A DNA stretch of 64,000 nt from Taklimakanibacter sp021828105 (GCA_021828105.1 JAKATG010000032.1:1-64000); one strand, 5' to 3'. Positions 55,402 to 63,960 are shown, counted from the stretch's first letter. Numbers and translations are program-made. Notes: a model not told the origin generated them from the sequence alone.

Positions 55402-56397
55402 CTATCCTCTCACCAGGCGATCGCCGAGCATGACCGCATCGCCCCGGACGACGCCCAGGAACTGATCCATGTCGACATTCTGGCCGGAGACGATCATGGC
55501 GGTCGGCCCGTCGAGCTTGATCTTGCCGGCAAGCAGTGCGGCGATGCCGACGGCGCCGGCACCTTCGGCGACGAGGCGCTCCTTGAAGAAGAGGGCGCGC
55601 ATGCCGCGATAGATCTCCTCTTCGCTCACCAGCACTGTTTCATCGACATGCTTGCGGCAGAGGTCGAAGGTCCATTGATTGGCGAGATTGATACCGCCGC
55701 CAAGCGAATCGGCGAGCGAGGGGACTTCGGTCACGGCAATCGGATGTCCGGCCTTGAGGCTCTCATGCATGGCTGCCCCCTCTTCCATGCTGACGCCGGT
55801 GATCCGGATCGAAGGCTTCAAGGCTTTCGCCGCGAAGGCGATGCCGCCGATGAGGCCGCCGCCCGACAGCGGCACGACGATCCGGGTGAGGTCGGGCCGT
55901 TCGCTCAAGAGCTCGAGCGCGATCGTCGCCTGTCCTAAGATCACGTCGCGATGATCGAAGGGCGAGATATCGGTCAAGCCTTTCTCGCCGACGAGGCGAT
56001 CGGCATCCGTTTGCGCGTCGTCCTGGCTGGAGCCGCAGCGCCGGACCGTGGCGCCAAGGGCAGCGATCGCATCAACCTTGATCTGCGGCACCAGATTCGA
56101 GAGGCAGATGGTGGCGGGAATCCCGAGACGGCTCGCGGCATAAGCGACCGCGCGCCCATGATTGCCGGTCGAGCAGGCGACGACGCCGCGGCGCTTGGCC
56201 TGATCGTCGAGGCGTAAGAGCGCATGCGCAGCGCCCCTGATCTTGAAGGCGCCAATGGGCTGAAGGGTCTCGAGCTTGAGCAGCAGCGGCTGGCGGGCAT
56301 CGGCGCCGATGCCGCGGGCCTCGATTAGCGGGGTCCTTCGAGCGAGCCCGGCAATGAGGCGGTGAGCCTCCATGACCTCGGCAAGAGCAAACCCCAT
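55402..56397 (-). CDS. EutB-like threonine dehydratase family protein
   Basis: A 331-residue PLP enzyme of fold type II. PLP lysine in GAFKIRGAAHALLRL near residue 52, the Asn of CSTGNHGRAVAYAA near 78, and the glycine loop PLSGGGLIGGIA near 178. It lacks a C-terminal ACT domain, as in catabolic dehydratases and EutB. Start at 56397 has GAGGA just upstream; the extra eight codons of the open frame are not needed. First gene of the minus-strand operon, divergent from the EhuB-like gene. Confidence 0.87.
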   Translation of the reverse strand: MGFALAEVMEAHRLIAGLARRTPLIEARGIGADARQPLLLKLETLQPIGAFKIRGAAHALLRLDDQAKRRGVVACSTGNHGRAVAYAASRLGIPATICLSNLVPQIKVDAIAALGATVRRCGSSQDDAQTDADRLVGEKGLTDISPFDHRDVILGQATIALELLSERPDLTRIVVPLSGGGLIGGIAFAAKALKPSIRITGVSMEEGAAMHESLKAGHPIAVTEVPSLADSLGGGINLANQWTFDLCRKHVDETVLVSEEEIYRGMRALFFKERLVAEGAGAVGIAALLAGKIKLDGPTAMIVSGQNVDMDQFLGVVRGDAVMLGDRLVRG

Positions 56398-56501
56398 CGG
56401 ATCCTCAAATGTGCACAACAACGAGACGAGCGGCTATGCCGCACGCCAAAACTGCTTATTTTCAGATAAAATACATCTTCCCTTGCAGCATGTCCAGATA
56501 A

Positions 56502-56513
56502 GTTGTATACAAC
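56502..56513. promoter_or_regulatory. GntR-type operator GTTGTATACAAC
   Basis: A perfect 12-bp palindrome in the 194-bp region between the divergent eutB-like and ehuB-like genes, 78 bp ahead of the latter. TTGTATACAA fits the FadR-subfamily pattern TnGTnnACnA. The GntR-FCD regulator at the end of the ehu-like operon is the obvious binder. Confidence 0.65.
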
Positions 56514-56591
56514 AAAGCGTACCTGGCAGGAAGCCTCAGGCTCATCCGTTGAAGACCGGGACCCTATTCGCGATGTTTCAGGGAGAAACGC

Positions 56592-57464
56592 ATGTCCAGA
56601 ACGATCATCACGCGCCGTCATTTGCTGAAGGGGACCGCCGGCCTCGCGCTGGCGGCATCGACCTTCGCCTTTGCCTCTTCGGCCTTTGCCGAAACCACGC
56701 TCGAGCGCGCCAAGGCGCAGGGCTTCATCCGCATCGGTTTCGCCAATGAGGCGCCCTTCGGCTACGCGACGCCCGACGGCAAGCTCACCGGCGAGGCGCC
56801 GGAAGTGGCCAAGGCCGTGCTCGCCAAGATGGGCATCGCGCAAGTCGACGGCGTCCTCACCGAATTCGGCTCGCTGATCCCCGGCCTCAAGGCGGGCCGC
56901 TTCGACATCATCGCCGCCGGCATGTTCATCAATCCCAAGCGCTGCAAGGAGATCGCCTTCTCCGAACCCTCTTACGGCATCGGCCAGGCCATGCTGGTGA
57001 AGACGGGCAATCCCAAGGGCATCAAGGACTATACGAGCTTCAAGGACAACAGCGCGCTGAAGCTCGCCGTCATGGCGGGCGCCGTCGAGGTCGGCTATGC
57101 CAAGGATGCGGGCGTGCCGCAGGACCAGCTCGTGATCCTTCCCGATCAATCGAGCCTCATTGCCGCCGTGCAGTCCGATCGCGCCGATGGCGCCGCCTTG
57201 ACCGCGCTCTCCATCGCCGACATGGCCAAGAAGGGCGAAGGGGTCGAATCGACGACGCCCTTCGGCGAAGTCGCCGGCAAATCCGTCAAGGGCCATGGCG
57301 GCTTCGGCTTCCGCAAGGAAGACACCGATCTCTATGAAGCCTTCAACAAGGAGCTCACGGCCTTCCTCGGAACGCCGGAGCATCTGGCGCTGGTGACGCC
57401 CCTTGGTTTCGGCAAGGACTACCTGCCGAACAAGACCATGGAGCAACTGTGCAAGGGTGAATAG
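56592..57464 (+). CDS. EhuB-like amino-acid-type ABC transporter substrate-binding protein
   Basis: A 290-residue family-3 solute-binding protein with a twin-arginine leader (TIITRRHLLKGTAGLALAAS). FIRIGFANEAPFGYATPDG, LTGEAPEVAKAVLAKMGI and RFDIIAAGMFINPKRCKEI follow the ectoine/hydroxyectoine binder pattern. GGGAGAAACGC precedes the start. Leads ehuB-ehuC-ehuD-ehuA-gntR on the plus strand; the 103 bp after it contain a small AGACCG/CGGTCT hairpin that may reduce downstream expression. Confidence 0.86.
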   Translation: MSRTIITRRHLLKGTAGLALAASTFAFASSAFAETTLERAKAQGFIRIGFANEAPFGYATPDGKLTGEAPEVAKAVLAKMGIAQVDGVLTEFGSLIPGLKAGRFDIIAAGMFINPKRCKEIAFSEPSYGIGQAMLVKTGNPKGIKDYTSFKDNSALKLAVMAGAVEVGYAKDAGVPQDQLVILPDQSSLIAAVQSDRADGAALTALSIADMAKKGEGVESTTPFGEVAGKSVKGHGGFGFRKEDTDLYEAFNKELTAFLGTPEHLALVTPLGFGKDYLPNKTMEQLCKGE

Positions 57465-57567
57465 TCTCGACCGCAAAGACCGGGGCTTCGCGGTCTGAGC
57501 TTGAAGGCGTGGCGGCACGGCGTGCTGCTCGCCTTCTCGAGACACCTCATCGGGAAAGGGCAAGCGC

Positions 57568-58296
57568 ATGGGCATTCGCACGCTCATCGTCATGCTGGTG
57601 GCGTCGATCGTGATCATCGCCATCCTCGCGACCCAGGAAACCTATCGCATCTTTCTGCCGGGTCTGCTCGAGGGCGCCGTCCTCACCGCCAAGATCACGG
57701 TGCTCGGCGCCCTTCTCGCCGTCGTGATGGGCGTGCTGGCGGCGCTCGGCAAGCTCTACGGACCGGCGCCGGTCCGCTGGCTCGCCAATATCTATATCGA
57801 GATCTTCCGCGGCACCTCCGCTCTGGTGCAGCTCTTCTGGCTGTTCTTCGTCCTCCCGCAATTCGGCATCAATCTCGAGGCCTTCACCGTCGCCGTCCTG
57901 GCGCTCGGCTTGAACATCGGGGCCTATGGCGCCGAATGCGCCCGCGGCGCCATCACCTCCGTGGCGCGCGGCCAATGGGAAGCGGCGACCGCTCTCAACA
58001 TGACGCGCTTCCAGATGCTGCGCCGGATCATCCTCCCGCAGGCCTTCATCGCCATGATCCCGCCCTGGGGCAATCTCTTCATCGAGCTCCTCAAATCGAC
58101 GGCGCTCGTATCGCTCATCACTTTGTCCGATCTCGCCTTCAAGGCGCAGCAGATGAACCAGACGACGATGAAGACCATCCCGATCTTCACCCTCGTGCTC
58201 CTCATCTATCTCGCCATGTCGCTCGTCATCACCATCGCCATGCGCTATCTCGAGCAGCGCGCTTCACGTGGCCTGGCGCGCGGGAGGACCGTCTGA
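57568..58296 (+). CDS. EhuC-like ABC transporter permease
   Basis: A 242-residue polar-amino-acid-type permease with five or so membrane segments. EAA loop: GAITSVARGQWEAATALNMTRFQMLRRIILPQA near residues 130-160 (quoted as the family G-x-x-x-x-x-x-GQ-x-EA pattern). RGTSALVQLFWLFFVLPQFG near residue 85 is the family's RGTPLLVQL block. Its stop overlaps the ehuD-like start (TGATG). Confidence 0.87.
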   Translation: MGIRTLIVMLVASIVIIAILATQETYRIFLPGLLEGAVLTAKITVLGALLAVVMGVLAALGKLYGPAPVRWLANIYIEIFRGTSALVQLFWLFFVLPQFGINLEAFTVAVLALGLNIGAYGAECARGAITSVARGQWEAATALNMTRFQMLRRIILPQAFIAMIPPWGNLFIELLKSTALVSLITLSDLAFKAQQMNQTTMKTIPIFTLVLLIYLAMSLVITIAMRYLEQRASRGLARGRTV

Positions 58297-58952
58297 TGTG
58301 GGATTGGGCCTTTGCTTTCGAGATCCTTCCCATTCTCGCCCGCGCCGCGGTCATCTCAATCGAGGCGACGCTCGTGGGCTTCGTGCTCGCTGCCGGCCTC
58401 GGCCTCGTTCTCGCTCTCGCCCGCATCGCCTTTCCCTGGACCGCCTGGCCGATCTCGGTGCTGGTGGAACTGATCCGCTCGACGCCCCTCCTCATCCAGA
58501 TCTTCTTTCTGTTCTTTGTCTTTCCGTCTTTCGGCATCACGCTCGATGCCTTCACCGCGGGCGTCCTGGCGCTCGGCATCCACTATGCCGCCTATTGCTC
58601 CGAGGTCTATCGCGCCGGCTTCGACAATATCCATCGCGGCCAGTGGGAGGCCTCGATCGCCCTCAATCTCAGCGCCTGGACGACCTTCCGCGACATCATC
58701 ATCCCGCAGGCGATCCCGCCCATCGTGCCGGCGCTCGGCAACTATCTCGTCGCCTTGTTCAAGGAGACGCCGCTGCTCTCGGCCATCGCCGTGCTCGAGC
58801 TGATGCAGACCGCCAAGATCATCGGCTCCGAGACCTTCCGCTACACCGAGCCCATCACGCTTGTCGGCCTGTTCTTCCTGGCGATGAGCCTTGTTTCCGC
58901 CAGCCTCATCCGTGCCGCCGAACGCTATCTCAACCGGAGACCCGCGCGATGA
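58296..58952 (+). CDS. EhuD-like ABC transporter permease
   Basis: A 218-residue polar-amino-acid-type permease. IRSTPLLIQIFFLFFVFPSF near residue 65, GFDNIHRGQWEASIALNLSAW near 110 and LFKETPLLSAIAVLELMQTA near 155. Start at 58296 shares its A with the previous stop, and GGGAGGACC precedes it. It forms the channel with the EhuC-like protein. Confidence 0.87.
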   Translation: MWDWAFAFEILPILARAAVISIEATLVGFVLAAGLGLVLALARIAFPWTAWPISVLVELIRSTPLLIQIFFLFFVFPSFGITLDAFTAGVLALGIHYAAYCSEVYRAGFDNIHRGQWEASIALNLSAWTTFRDIIIPQAIPPIVPALGNYLVALFKETPLLSAIAVLELMQTAKIIGSETFRYTEPITLVGLFFLAMSLVSASLIRAAERYLNRRPAR

Positions 58953-59728
58953 ACGACAAACCCATGGTGCGCTTCGACAAGGTCTCGAAACGCTATGGTC
59001 CGTTGACCGTGCTCGACTCGCTCGAGCTCGACGTGATGAAGGGCGAGAAGGTCGCCATCATCGGGCCGTCGGGCTCGGGCAAGACCACGGTGCTGCGCAT
59101 GCTGATGACCCTCGAGGCCATCGATGACGGGGTCATCTGGGTCGAGGGCTCGCCGCTCACTCATATGGAGCGGAACGGCCAGCTGGTGCGCGCCGACCAG
59201 GCGCATATCCGCAAGATCCGCGCCAAGATCGGCATGGTGTTCCAGTCCTTCAATCTCTTCCCGCATATGACCGCGATGAAGAACTGCATCGAGGCGCCGG
59301 TCACGGTGCTCGGCATGAAGAAGGCCGAGGCCGAGGCGCGCGCCGCCGAACTCCTCGACATGGTGGGCCTGTCGCAGAAGAAGGAGCATTACCCCTCGCA
59401 GCTCTCGGGCGGCCAGCAGCAGCGCGTCGCCATTGCGCGCGCTCTTGCCATGCGCCCCAAAATCATGCTGTTTGACGAGGTGACCTCCGCTTTGGACCCG
59501 GAGCTCGTAGGCGAAGTGCTTCAGGTGATCAGGAAATTGGGCAGCGAGCACGATCTCACCATGCTGATGGTCACCCATCAGATGGGCTTTGCCAAGGAAT
59601 TTGCCGACCGCATCTGCTTCTTCTATCAAGGCAAGATCTGCGAGCAGGGCCACCCGAAGGAATTCTTCGGCAATCCGAAGAACGAGCGGACCAAGCAGTT
59701 CCTGCACGCGGTGCTGGAGGCCGGATGA
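58949..59728 (+). CDS. EhuA-like ABC transporter ATP-binding protein
   Basis: A 259-residue ATPase. Walker A GPSGSGKTT near residues 38-46, Q-loop MVFQSFNLFPHMTAMKN near 98, signature LSGGQQQRVAIARALAM near 152 and Walker B IMLFDEVTSALDPE near 173. ATGA overlap on both sides. Standard length for amino-acid-type importers. Confidence 0.91.
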   Translation: MNDKPMVRFDKVSKRYGPLTVLDSLELDVMKGEKVAIIGPSGSGKTTVLRMLMTLEAIDDGVIWVEGSPLTHMERNGQLVRADQAHIRKIRAKIGMVFQSFNLFPHMTAMKNCIEAPVTVLGMKKAEAEARAAELLDMVGLSQKKEHYPSQLSGGQQQRVAIARALAMRPKIMLFDEVTSALDPELVGEVLQVIRKLGSEHDLTMLMVTHQMGFAKEFADRICFFYQGKICEQGHPKEFFGNPKNERTKQFLHAVLEAG

Positions 59729-60414
59729 GCTTTGCCGCCGACAATGACGACAAGCCGCTGACCCTGGCGCGCGAGCGTTTCGAGCGCATCTACAATACCA
59801 TTCGCGACCGCATCTGCCTCATCGAATATGAGCCGGGGCGCAGGCTTGCCGAGGAGGATCTGGCGCGCGAATTCGGCGTGTCGCGCACGCCGGTGCGGCG
59901 CGTCCTCGCCCGTCTCGAAAGCGAAGGACTGCTCGAAAGCCGGCACGGTGTTGGCACTTTCGTGATCGACGTCGATCTCGAGGCGCTCTTGCCGGTCTAT
60001 CGCCTGCGCATGGAGCTGGCGGGCCTCATGGGCAAGCTCGATCCCTTGCCGCGTTCGCCGGAGGACCTCTCGCGGGTACGCGCTTTGCTCGGGCGCTGCG
60101 ATGCGCTCATCAAATCGCCCGAGCCCAAGGCCTATGCCCGCCTCAATATGGACTTCTTCCATGAGCTCGCGGCGATGATCGGCAACCGGCCTTTGCGCGA
60201 GATATCTGAAAGGCTCTATTTCCTCACCAACCGCGCCTGGCTGAGGTCAGCGCCGAATCTCGATCTCGCGGACGAGATCGCCGTCTTCCGCCGCGAGGTG
60301 GCCGATATCCTCGCCGCCATGGAGCTCGGCGACTGGGAAAGCGTCGGCTTCATCCGGCGCAGCCACATCTCCATGTGGGTCCGCCGCATGCAGGAACATC
60401 AGAAGCGGGAGTAG
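59725..60414 (+). CDS. GntR family regulator with FCD domain
   Basis: A 229-residue regulator. GntR helix-turn-helix at residues 20-85 (RICLIEYEPGRRLAEEDLAR, FGVSRTPVRRVLARLESEGLL), followed by a helical FCD ligand domain with MDFFHELAAMIGNRPL near 140 (metal-binding Asp/His). Last gene of the importer operon (ATGA overlap). Likely represses both divergent operons through the palindrome at 56502-56513. Known ectoine operons more often use a MocR-type EnuR regulator, so this is a difference. Confidence 0.88.
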   Translation: MSFAADNDDKPLTLARERFERIYNTIRDRICLIEYEPGRRLAEEDLAREFGVSRTPVRRVLARLESEGLLESRHGVGTFVIDVDLEALLPVYRLRMELAGLMGKLDPLPRSPEDLSRVRALLGRCDALIKSPEPKAYARLNMDFFHELAAMIGNRPLREISERLYFLTNRAWLRSAPNLDLADEIAVFRREVADILAAMELGDWESVGFIRRSHISMWVRRMQEHQKRE

Positions 60415-60485
60415 CCCGACGAAGCCGAGCCACGATTCCATCCGGACCGGAATACCTGTAAAATCTTTCGGCAGGCGAGGTTCGC

Positions 60486-61463
60486 ATGATACAAATTCTG
60501 GTCGAGAAAGTGCCGCTTGGCCGGTCCGGTGTCTCCGTCACCAGGCTCTGCTTTGGTCTGGCGCCGCTTGGCAGCATGCCCGACACCTATGGCTATGACG
60601 TCGCGGCGAAACAGGCGCGCGAGACGGTGCGCGCCATTTTCGACAGCTCGGTCAATTGCCTCGACACGTCACGCAATTACGGCTTCGGCCGAAGCGAAGA
60701 GCGCGTCGGCGATGTGATCCGCGAGCGGGGCGGCCTTCCACCGGGCTTCGTCATCTCCAGCAAGCTTGACCGCGACATGGAGACGGGCCACTTCGATGGC
60801 GCGCGCGCCCGCCGCTCCCTGGAGGAAAGTCTCAAAGCACTGAATGTCGATCATATTCAGCTCCTCCATGTGCACGATCCCGAACACGCCCATTCGCTTT
60901 CCGACGTGACCGCTCTAAATGGAGCGCTGGCCGAGCTCTTTCGCATGAAAGAGGAAGGTCTGGCCGAAGCCGTCGGCCTTGCGGCCGGGCGCGTCGATAT
61001 CATGATGCCTCTTGTGCGCGACTGGGACTTCGACGCGCTCATCACGCATAACCGTTTCACTCTCGCCAACCGCAATGCTGAAGAGTTGATCGACTATGCC
61101 CAGGAGAGGGGAATCGCCGTTCTCAATGCCGCGCCCTATTCGGGCGGCATCCTCGCCAAGGGCTCGGCATCGCATAGGCGCTATGTCTATCAGGAGGCCT
61201 CGTCCCTCATGCTCGAGCCGATTGCCAGGATCGAGCAGGTCTGTGCTAGGCATGGGATTCCGCCCGGCGCCGCGGCCTTGCAGTTCTCAATGCGAGATCA
61301 GCGCATCGCCTCGACGATCTGCGGCATCAGCCGGCCGGAACGCATAAGCCAGACGCTGGACTGGATGCTATACCCTATCCCTCAGCAGGCCTGGGACGAG
61401 TTGATGGCGCTCCCCTACGCGACCGACGATCCGGAGGCCAAACGAGCCTATCGGCCGGGATGA
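60486..61463 (+). CDS. Aldo/keto reductase family protein
   Basis: A 325-residue TIM-barrel oxidoreductase with all four catalytic residues visible: Asp and Tyr in LDTSRNYGFGRSE near residues 58-70, Lys in VISSKLDRD near 95 and His in LLHVHDPEHA near 128. It is closest to the D-threo-aldose/L-fucose dehydrogenase and pyridoxal dehydrogenase group by its LDTSRNYG...SE pattern. GGCGAGG precedes the start. It lies 71 bp behind the GntR gene and could belong to that operon or be independent. Confidence 0.86.
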   Translation: MIQILVEKVPLGRSGVSVTRLCFGLAPLGSMPDTYGYDVAAKQARETVRAIFDSSVNCLDTSRNYGFGRSEERVGDVIRERGGLPPGFVISSKLDRDMETGHFDGARARRSLEESLKALNVDHIQLLHVHDPEHAHSLSDVTALNGALAELFRMKEEGLAEAVGLAAGRVDIMMPLVRDWDFDALITHNRFTLANRNAEELIDYAQERGIAVLNAAPYSGGILAKGSASHRRYVYQEASSLMLEPIARIEQVCARHGIPPGAAALQFSMRDQRIASTICGISRPERISQTLDWMLYPIPQQAWDELMALPYATDDPEAKRAYRPG

Positions 61464-61483
61464 ACCATTTTTCCTGTTCGTGG

Positions 61484-61645
61484 TCAAATGGCATCCGTCA
61501 GATATTCATCGATGAGCTGGCGATAGCGCGTCGGTCCGGAGCTTGGGAAAGGCCGCCATGCACGACGCTCACTCCGACCGGCCGGATGCGCTCGAACGCC
61601 GCCTGATAGGTGCCGCGGTCGGAATGATAGGCATCATCCTCCGGC
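61484..61645 (-). pseudogene. Frameshifted C-terminal remnant of an MBL-fold hydrolase gene
   Basis: On the minus strand one frame reads EDDAYHSDRGTYQAAFERIR then PVGVSVVHGG, and a second frame continues FPSSGPTRYRQLIDEYLTDA with a stop at 61484. Together they match the end of MBL-fold proteins (DAYHSD...VHGGHFPSFGxxRYRxLIDEYL). The frame changes just after VHGG, where some bases are missing. Nothing upstream continues the homology, so only the last 50 or so codons remain. Confidence 0.65.
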
Positions 61646-61659
61646 GATTCGCGCTTGAC

Positions 61660-61693
61660 ATCGTGGGCCAAACGGTAGGATTGGGAAATATCA
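61660..61693 (+). repeat. Short dispersed repeat, copy 2
   Basis: ATCGTGGGCCAAACGGTAGG continues into ATTGGGAAATATCA, matching 15248-15282 apart from one indel and a few changes. It abuts the upstream limit of the MBL remnant, so it may mark a rearrangement join. From 61700 to 61898 no gene is seen; a GGCTGAC/GTCAGCC hairpin with a nine-base loop lies at 61845-61867. Confidence 0.55.
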
Positions 61694-61898
61694 AGATCGG
61701 AGTTGTTAGGCTCCGACTTCACTAGCCGCGTTGGATAGCCGGGCCTAACCGGCCCGTACGGTCATCCACTTAGCGGCTCCCAGGGCGTTTCATTTCGTTT
61801 CTGAATAGAAACTCCGCAATCCTCCAGATCATCAAACTCCCTAAGGCTGACCGAACGCGCGTCAGCCTCCATCCCAACTCTGACAAAGGATCATCCGA

Positions 61899-62426
61899 AT
61901 GGTTCTCGATCGCCGAGAGAGGCATGGCCTCGTGCAAGCTTTACTACGTGCGCATAACAGGAAGTATGGGGGTAATCTTCTCGAGAATGTCGCACAAAGC
62001 GGCACGGCATCTGGCGATGGAAGCTACGGCGAGCCCGTTTTTGGAGGAGCAAGATTTTTCTCCTCATCACAGTCGGGCGTGACGACTGGCGACCAAGTTG
62101 CAAGTCAATCGTACAAGCTTATACCGACGCCTCGTTCTCATCCATTCCTCGATTCGGCAAGATTCTCCTATACCGGCGAGGTTGTCGACACGGCGAAAGC
62201 CGGCGGCTTTCCTGCTTTCAAGGAAGCGCCCAGAACTTTACCACGGCTGGTTAATCCGCAGACCATCTATGACCCGCCATTGGCGGTCTATGCAGCCAAC
62301 AGCACTGAGCACAAACCGACCGGCGGATACCTTCTCGGCAAGACGCTTGACCTGAATAAACATCCGGCGACAAATGCCACAAGAGCACATCCTGTTGCGC
62401 TTGCAACACAATTGGAATCTGGCTAA
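61899..62426 (+). CDS. Hypothetical protein, possible N-terminal part of an interrupted toxin gene
   Basis: A 175-residue protein of no recognised family, starting MVLDRRERHGLVQALLRAHN after AAAGGA. Soluble, with no signal peptide. It ends at a single TAA (62424-62426); the same frame then stays open without another stop through 63227, and the intervening codons (AYQSGEDTKTGFNNPRIDTL) look coding. So this and the next entry may once have been one 443-codon gene. Lower GC than the rest of the window. Confidence 0.5.
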   Translation: MVLDRRERHGLVQALLRAHNRKYGGNLLENVAQSGTASGDGSYGEPVFGGARFFSSSQSGVTTGDQVASQSYKLIPTPRSHPFLDSARFSYTGEVVDTAKAGGFPAFKEAPRTLPRLVNPQTIYDPPLAVYAANSTEHKPTGGYLLGKTLDLNKHPATNATRAHPVALATQLESG

Positions 62427-62585
62427 ACAAGGGCATATCAAAGCGGGGAGGATACAAAGACGGGATTCAATAATCCTAGAATTGATACGTTGCGCCGACG
62501 GTCATGGGGTCATGACGGAACTGCGGAGACCACCCCGCCGGGACATCGCCCAGCCACTTCGCGTCTGGCCGACGGTGGACCAGAT

Positions 62586-63227
62586 ATGGCCAAGGAAGCT
62601 CCGTACCGAGAGAAAAAAATGCCAGAAGTTCGCTACCCGACGTCCGGCGAAATCTGGTCAGAGTTCTTAGGAGGAATTGGCAAAGGCATTGCTCAGACAT
62701 TTGCAGATATGGCGTTCGATGACGCCAAAGCCCGGCAGGCTATAGTCGACGGCATCTATATTGATACCCCAAATCCTGAGTTGTTTAGGCCACCAACAAG
62801 TCCATGGGACGATACCGGCAGGAAGATTGCATCGGGATTAATGGTGGTAATTGCGCCGGCGACGCTCAGAAGAAAGGGAAAAACTTGGCGAGGCAAGATA
62901 ATTGGGAAGGTTACGCCTCCAAAACACCTGAAACCCGGGACCGTTCCGTTTGGCAATTATATGCACGAAAAAATCGCAGAATTTTTGAAGGAGTCGTACC
63001 CAAAAACTAGATTCCGTAATAATGTCAAAACCGGCCAAAAGGGACCTGATATGGAGTATCAGTATGATCTGGATCCGGGCTTCGAAATTCTAGATATTAA
63101 AACGAACAAACCGCATAGCCAAAAGCAACTGAATCGGCAAATCCAGAACTGGGGATACGAAGAATCAAGGGTCAGAGCTATAAGTTATGACGAGGAAGGT
63201 AATATTTACGATGGATTTGGTGACTAG
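62586..63227 (+). CDS. Putative PD-(D/E)XK-type nuclease domain protein (polymorphic toxin end)
   Basis: About 213 residues from the ATG at 62586 (ATG 62619 is an alternative, and the frame is open from 62427). A hydrophobic/glycine stretch (FLGGIGKGIAQTFADMAF) precedes a C-terminal domain with FGNYMHEKIAEFLKESYP, then GPDMEYQYDLDPGFEILDIK: the spacing PD ... (D)-I-K fits a PD-(D/E)XK nuclease core, followed by KQLNRQIQNWGY. GC is clearly lower than in the flanking genes. It overlaps the next gene by 17 bp. Toxin identity is inference from composition, position and the TPR partner. Confidence 0.5.
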   Translation: MAKEAPYREKKMPEVRYPTSGEIWSEFLGGIGKGIAQTFADMAFDDAKARQAIVDGIYIDTPNPELFRPPTSPWDDTGRKIASGLMVVIAPATLRRKGKTWRGKIIGKVTPPKHLKPGTVPFGNYMHEKIAEFLKESYPKTRFRNNVKTGQKGPDMEYQYDLDPGFEILDIKTNKPHSQKQLNRQIQNWGYEESRVRAISYDEEGNIYDGFGD

Positions 63228-63960
63228 CCCGGATTCTGCTGGCTGGGCGCTCGCAGAGGAAGGGAAGTATCAACAAGCCCTTGACGCATATAATGAAGCG
63301 AAAACCCGAGGTTTGAATTTAACGCCCCCGGATCACGTGAACTGCGGACTTTTTTTGTTGTGTTTGGAAAACTATGAAGAAGCATTGGCTCAATTTAGAG
63401 AGGCGACCGAGCTAAAGGAAATGCCGCACAGGAAAGACGAGGGATCACATCTCGAATACGAGGGAGTTGCCCAATGGCTGATGGGCAGACATGCTGAGGC
63501 TGTGATCGCGTGGCGATATAGGGTGTCAGGTATCCTAAGTGGGAAAATTCTCTATACCGACTTCGCTGGAGGCGCATCGGATGGATTGTTGCTCTGGTAT
63601 GCAGCTGTTACACTGAAGGATCATGATTTACTCAACTACACGATGGATTATTTTCGCAAGTTATCGACCTTTGGCCATCTTGCATGTTGGCCGGGGCCTC
63701 TGGTCGACCTTGCTTTGGGGATAAAATCCGCTGAAGTAATCTTCCAGCAGCGCTTTGGTAGCAACAAATTATTAGGCTGGCTGCGGAGGAAAGATTTTTT
63801 GCGGCGGAGGGAACTCGTAAATGCTCTCTTTTATTTTGCTGTGAGGCACAGGCTGGATGGTCAAGAGCATGAGTGCCGAAGATTGATGGCCAAGGTTGTC
63901 CAGATAGAGAACCCGTTGATTGAGCTCGAGTGGTATCTGGCTCGTGGAGAACTTTCGTAA
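63211..63960 (+). CDS. TPR-like protein, candidate immunity partner
   Basis: A 249-residue soluble protein. Residues 5-80 contain two TPR-like helical pairs (AGWALAEEGKYQQALDAYNE; LFLLCLENYEEALAQFREAT); the rest is helical with many aromatic residues. The ATG at 63211 follows GAGGAAGG; an ATG at 63187 also exists. It overlaps the nuclease-like gene, and both share low GC and rare codons such as ATA and TTA. Small cytoplasmic TPR-rich proteins often neutralise polymorphic toxins. The last 40 bp of the window hold nothing. Confidence 0.55.
   Translation: MDLVTSPDSAGWALAEEGKYQQALDAYNEAKTRGLNLTPPDHVNCGLFLLCLENYEEALAQFREATELKEMPHRKDEGSHLEYEGVAQWLMGRHAEAVIAWRYRVSGILSGKILYTDFAGGASDGLLLWYAAVTLKDHDLLNYTMDYFRKLSTFGHLACWPGPLVDLALGIKSAEVIFQQRFGSNKLLGWLRRKDFLRRRELVNALFYFAVRHRLDGQEHECRRLMAKVVQIENPLIELEWYLARGELS

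Noticed and set aside
61498..61722. A 74-codon intact gene on the minus strand
   Set aside because: Its conserved part switches frame after VHGG, so it is better explained as a broken MBL-fold gene end.
62374..62670. Open frame of 98 codons overlapping the interrupted toxin-like gene
   Set aside because: Different frame, no family pattern, and the competing frame reads as more natural protein sequence on both sides.
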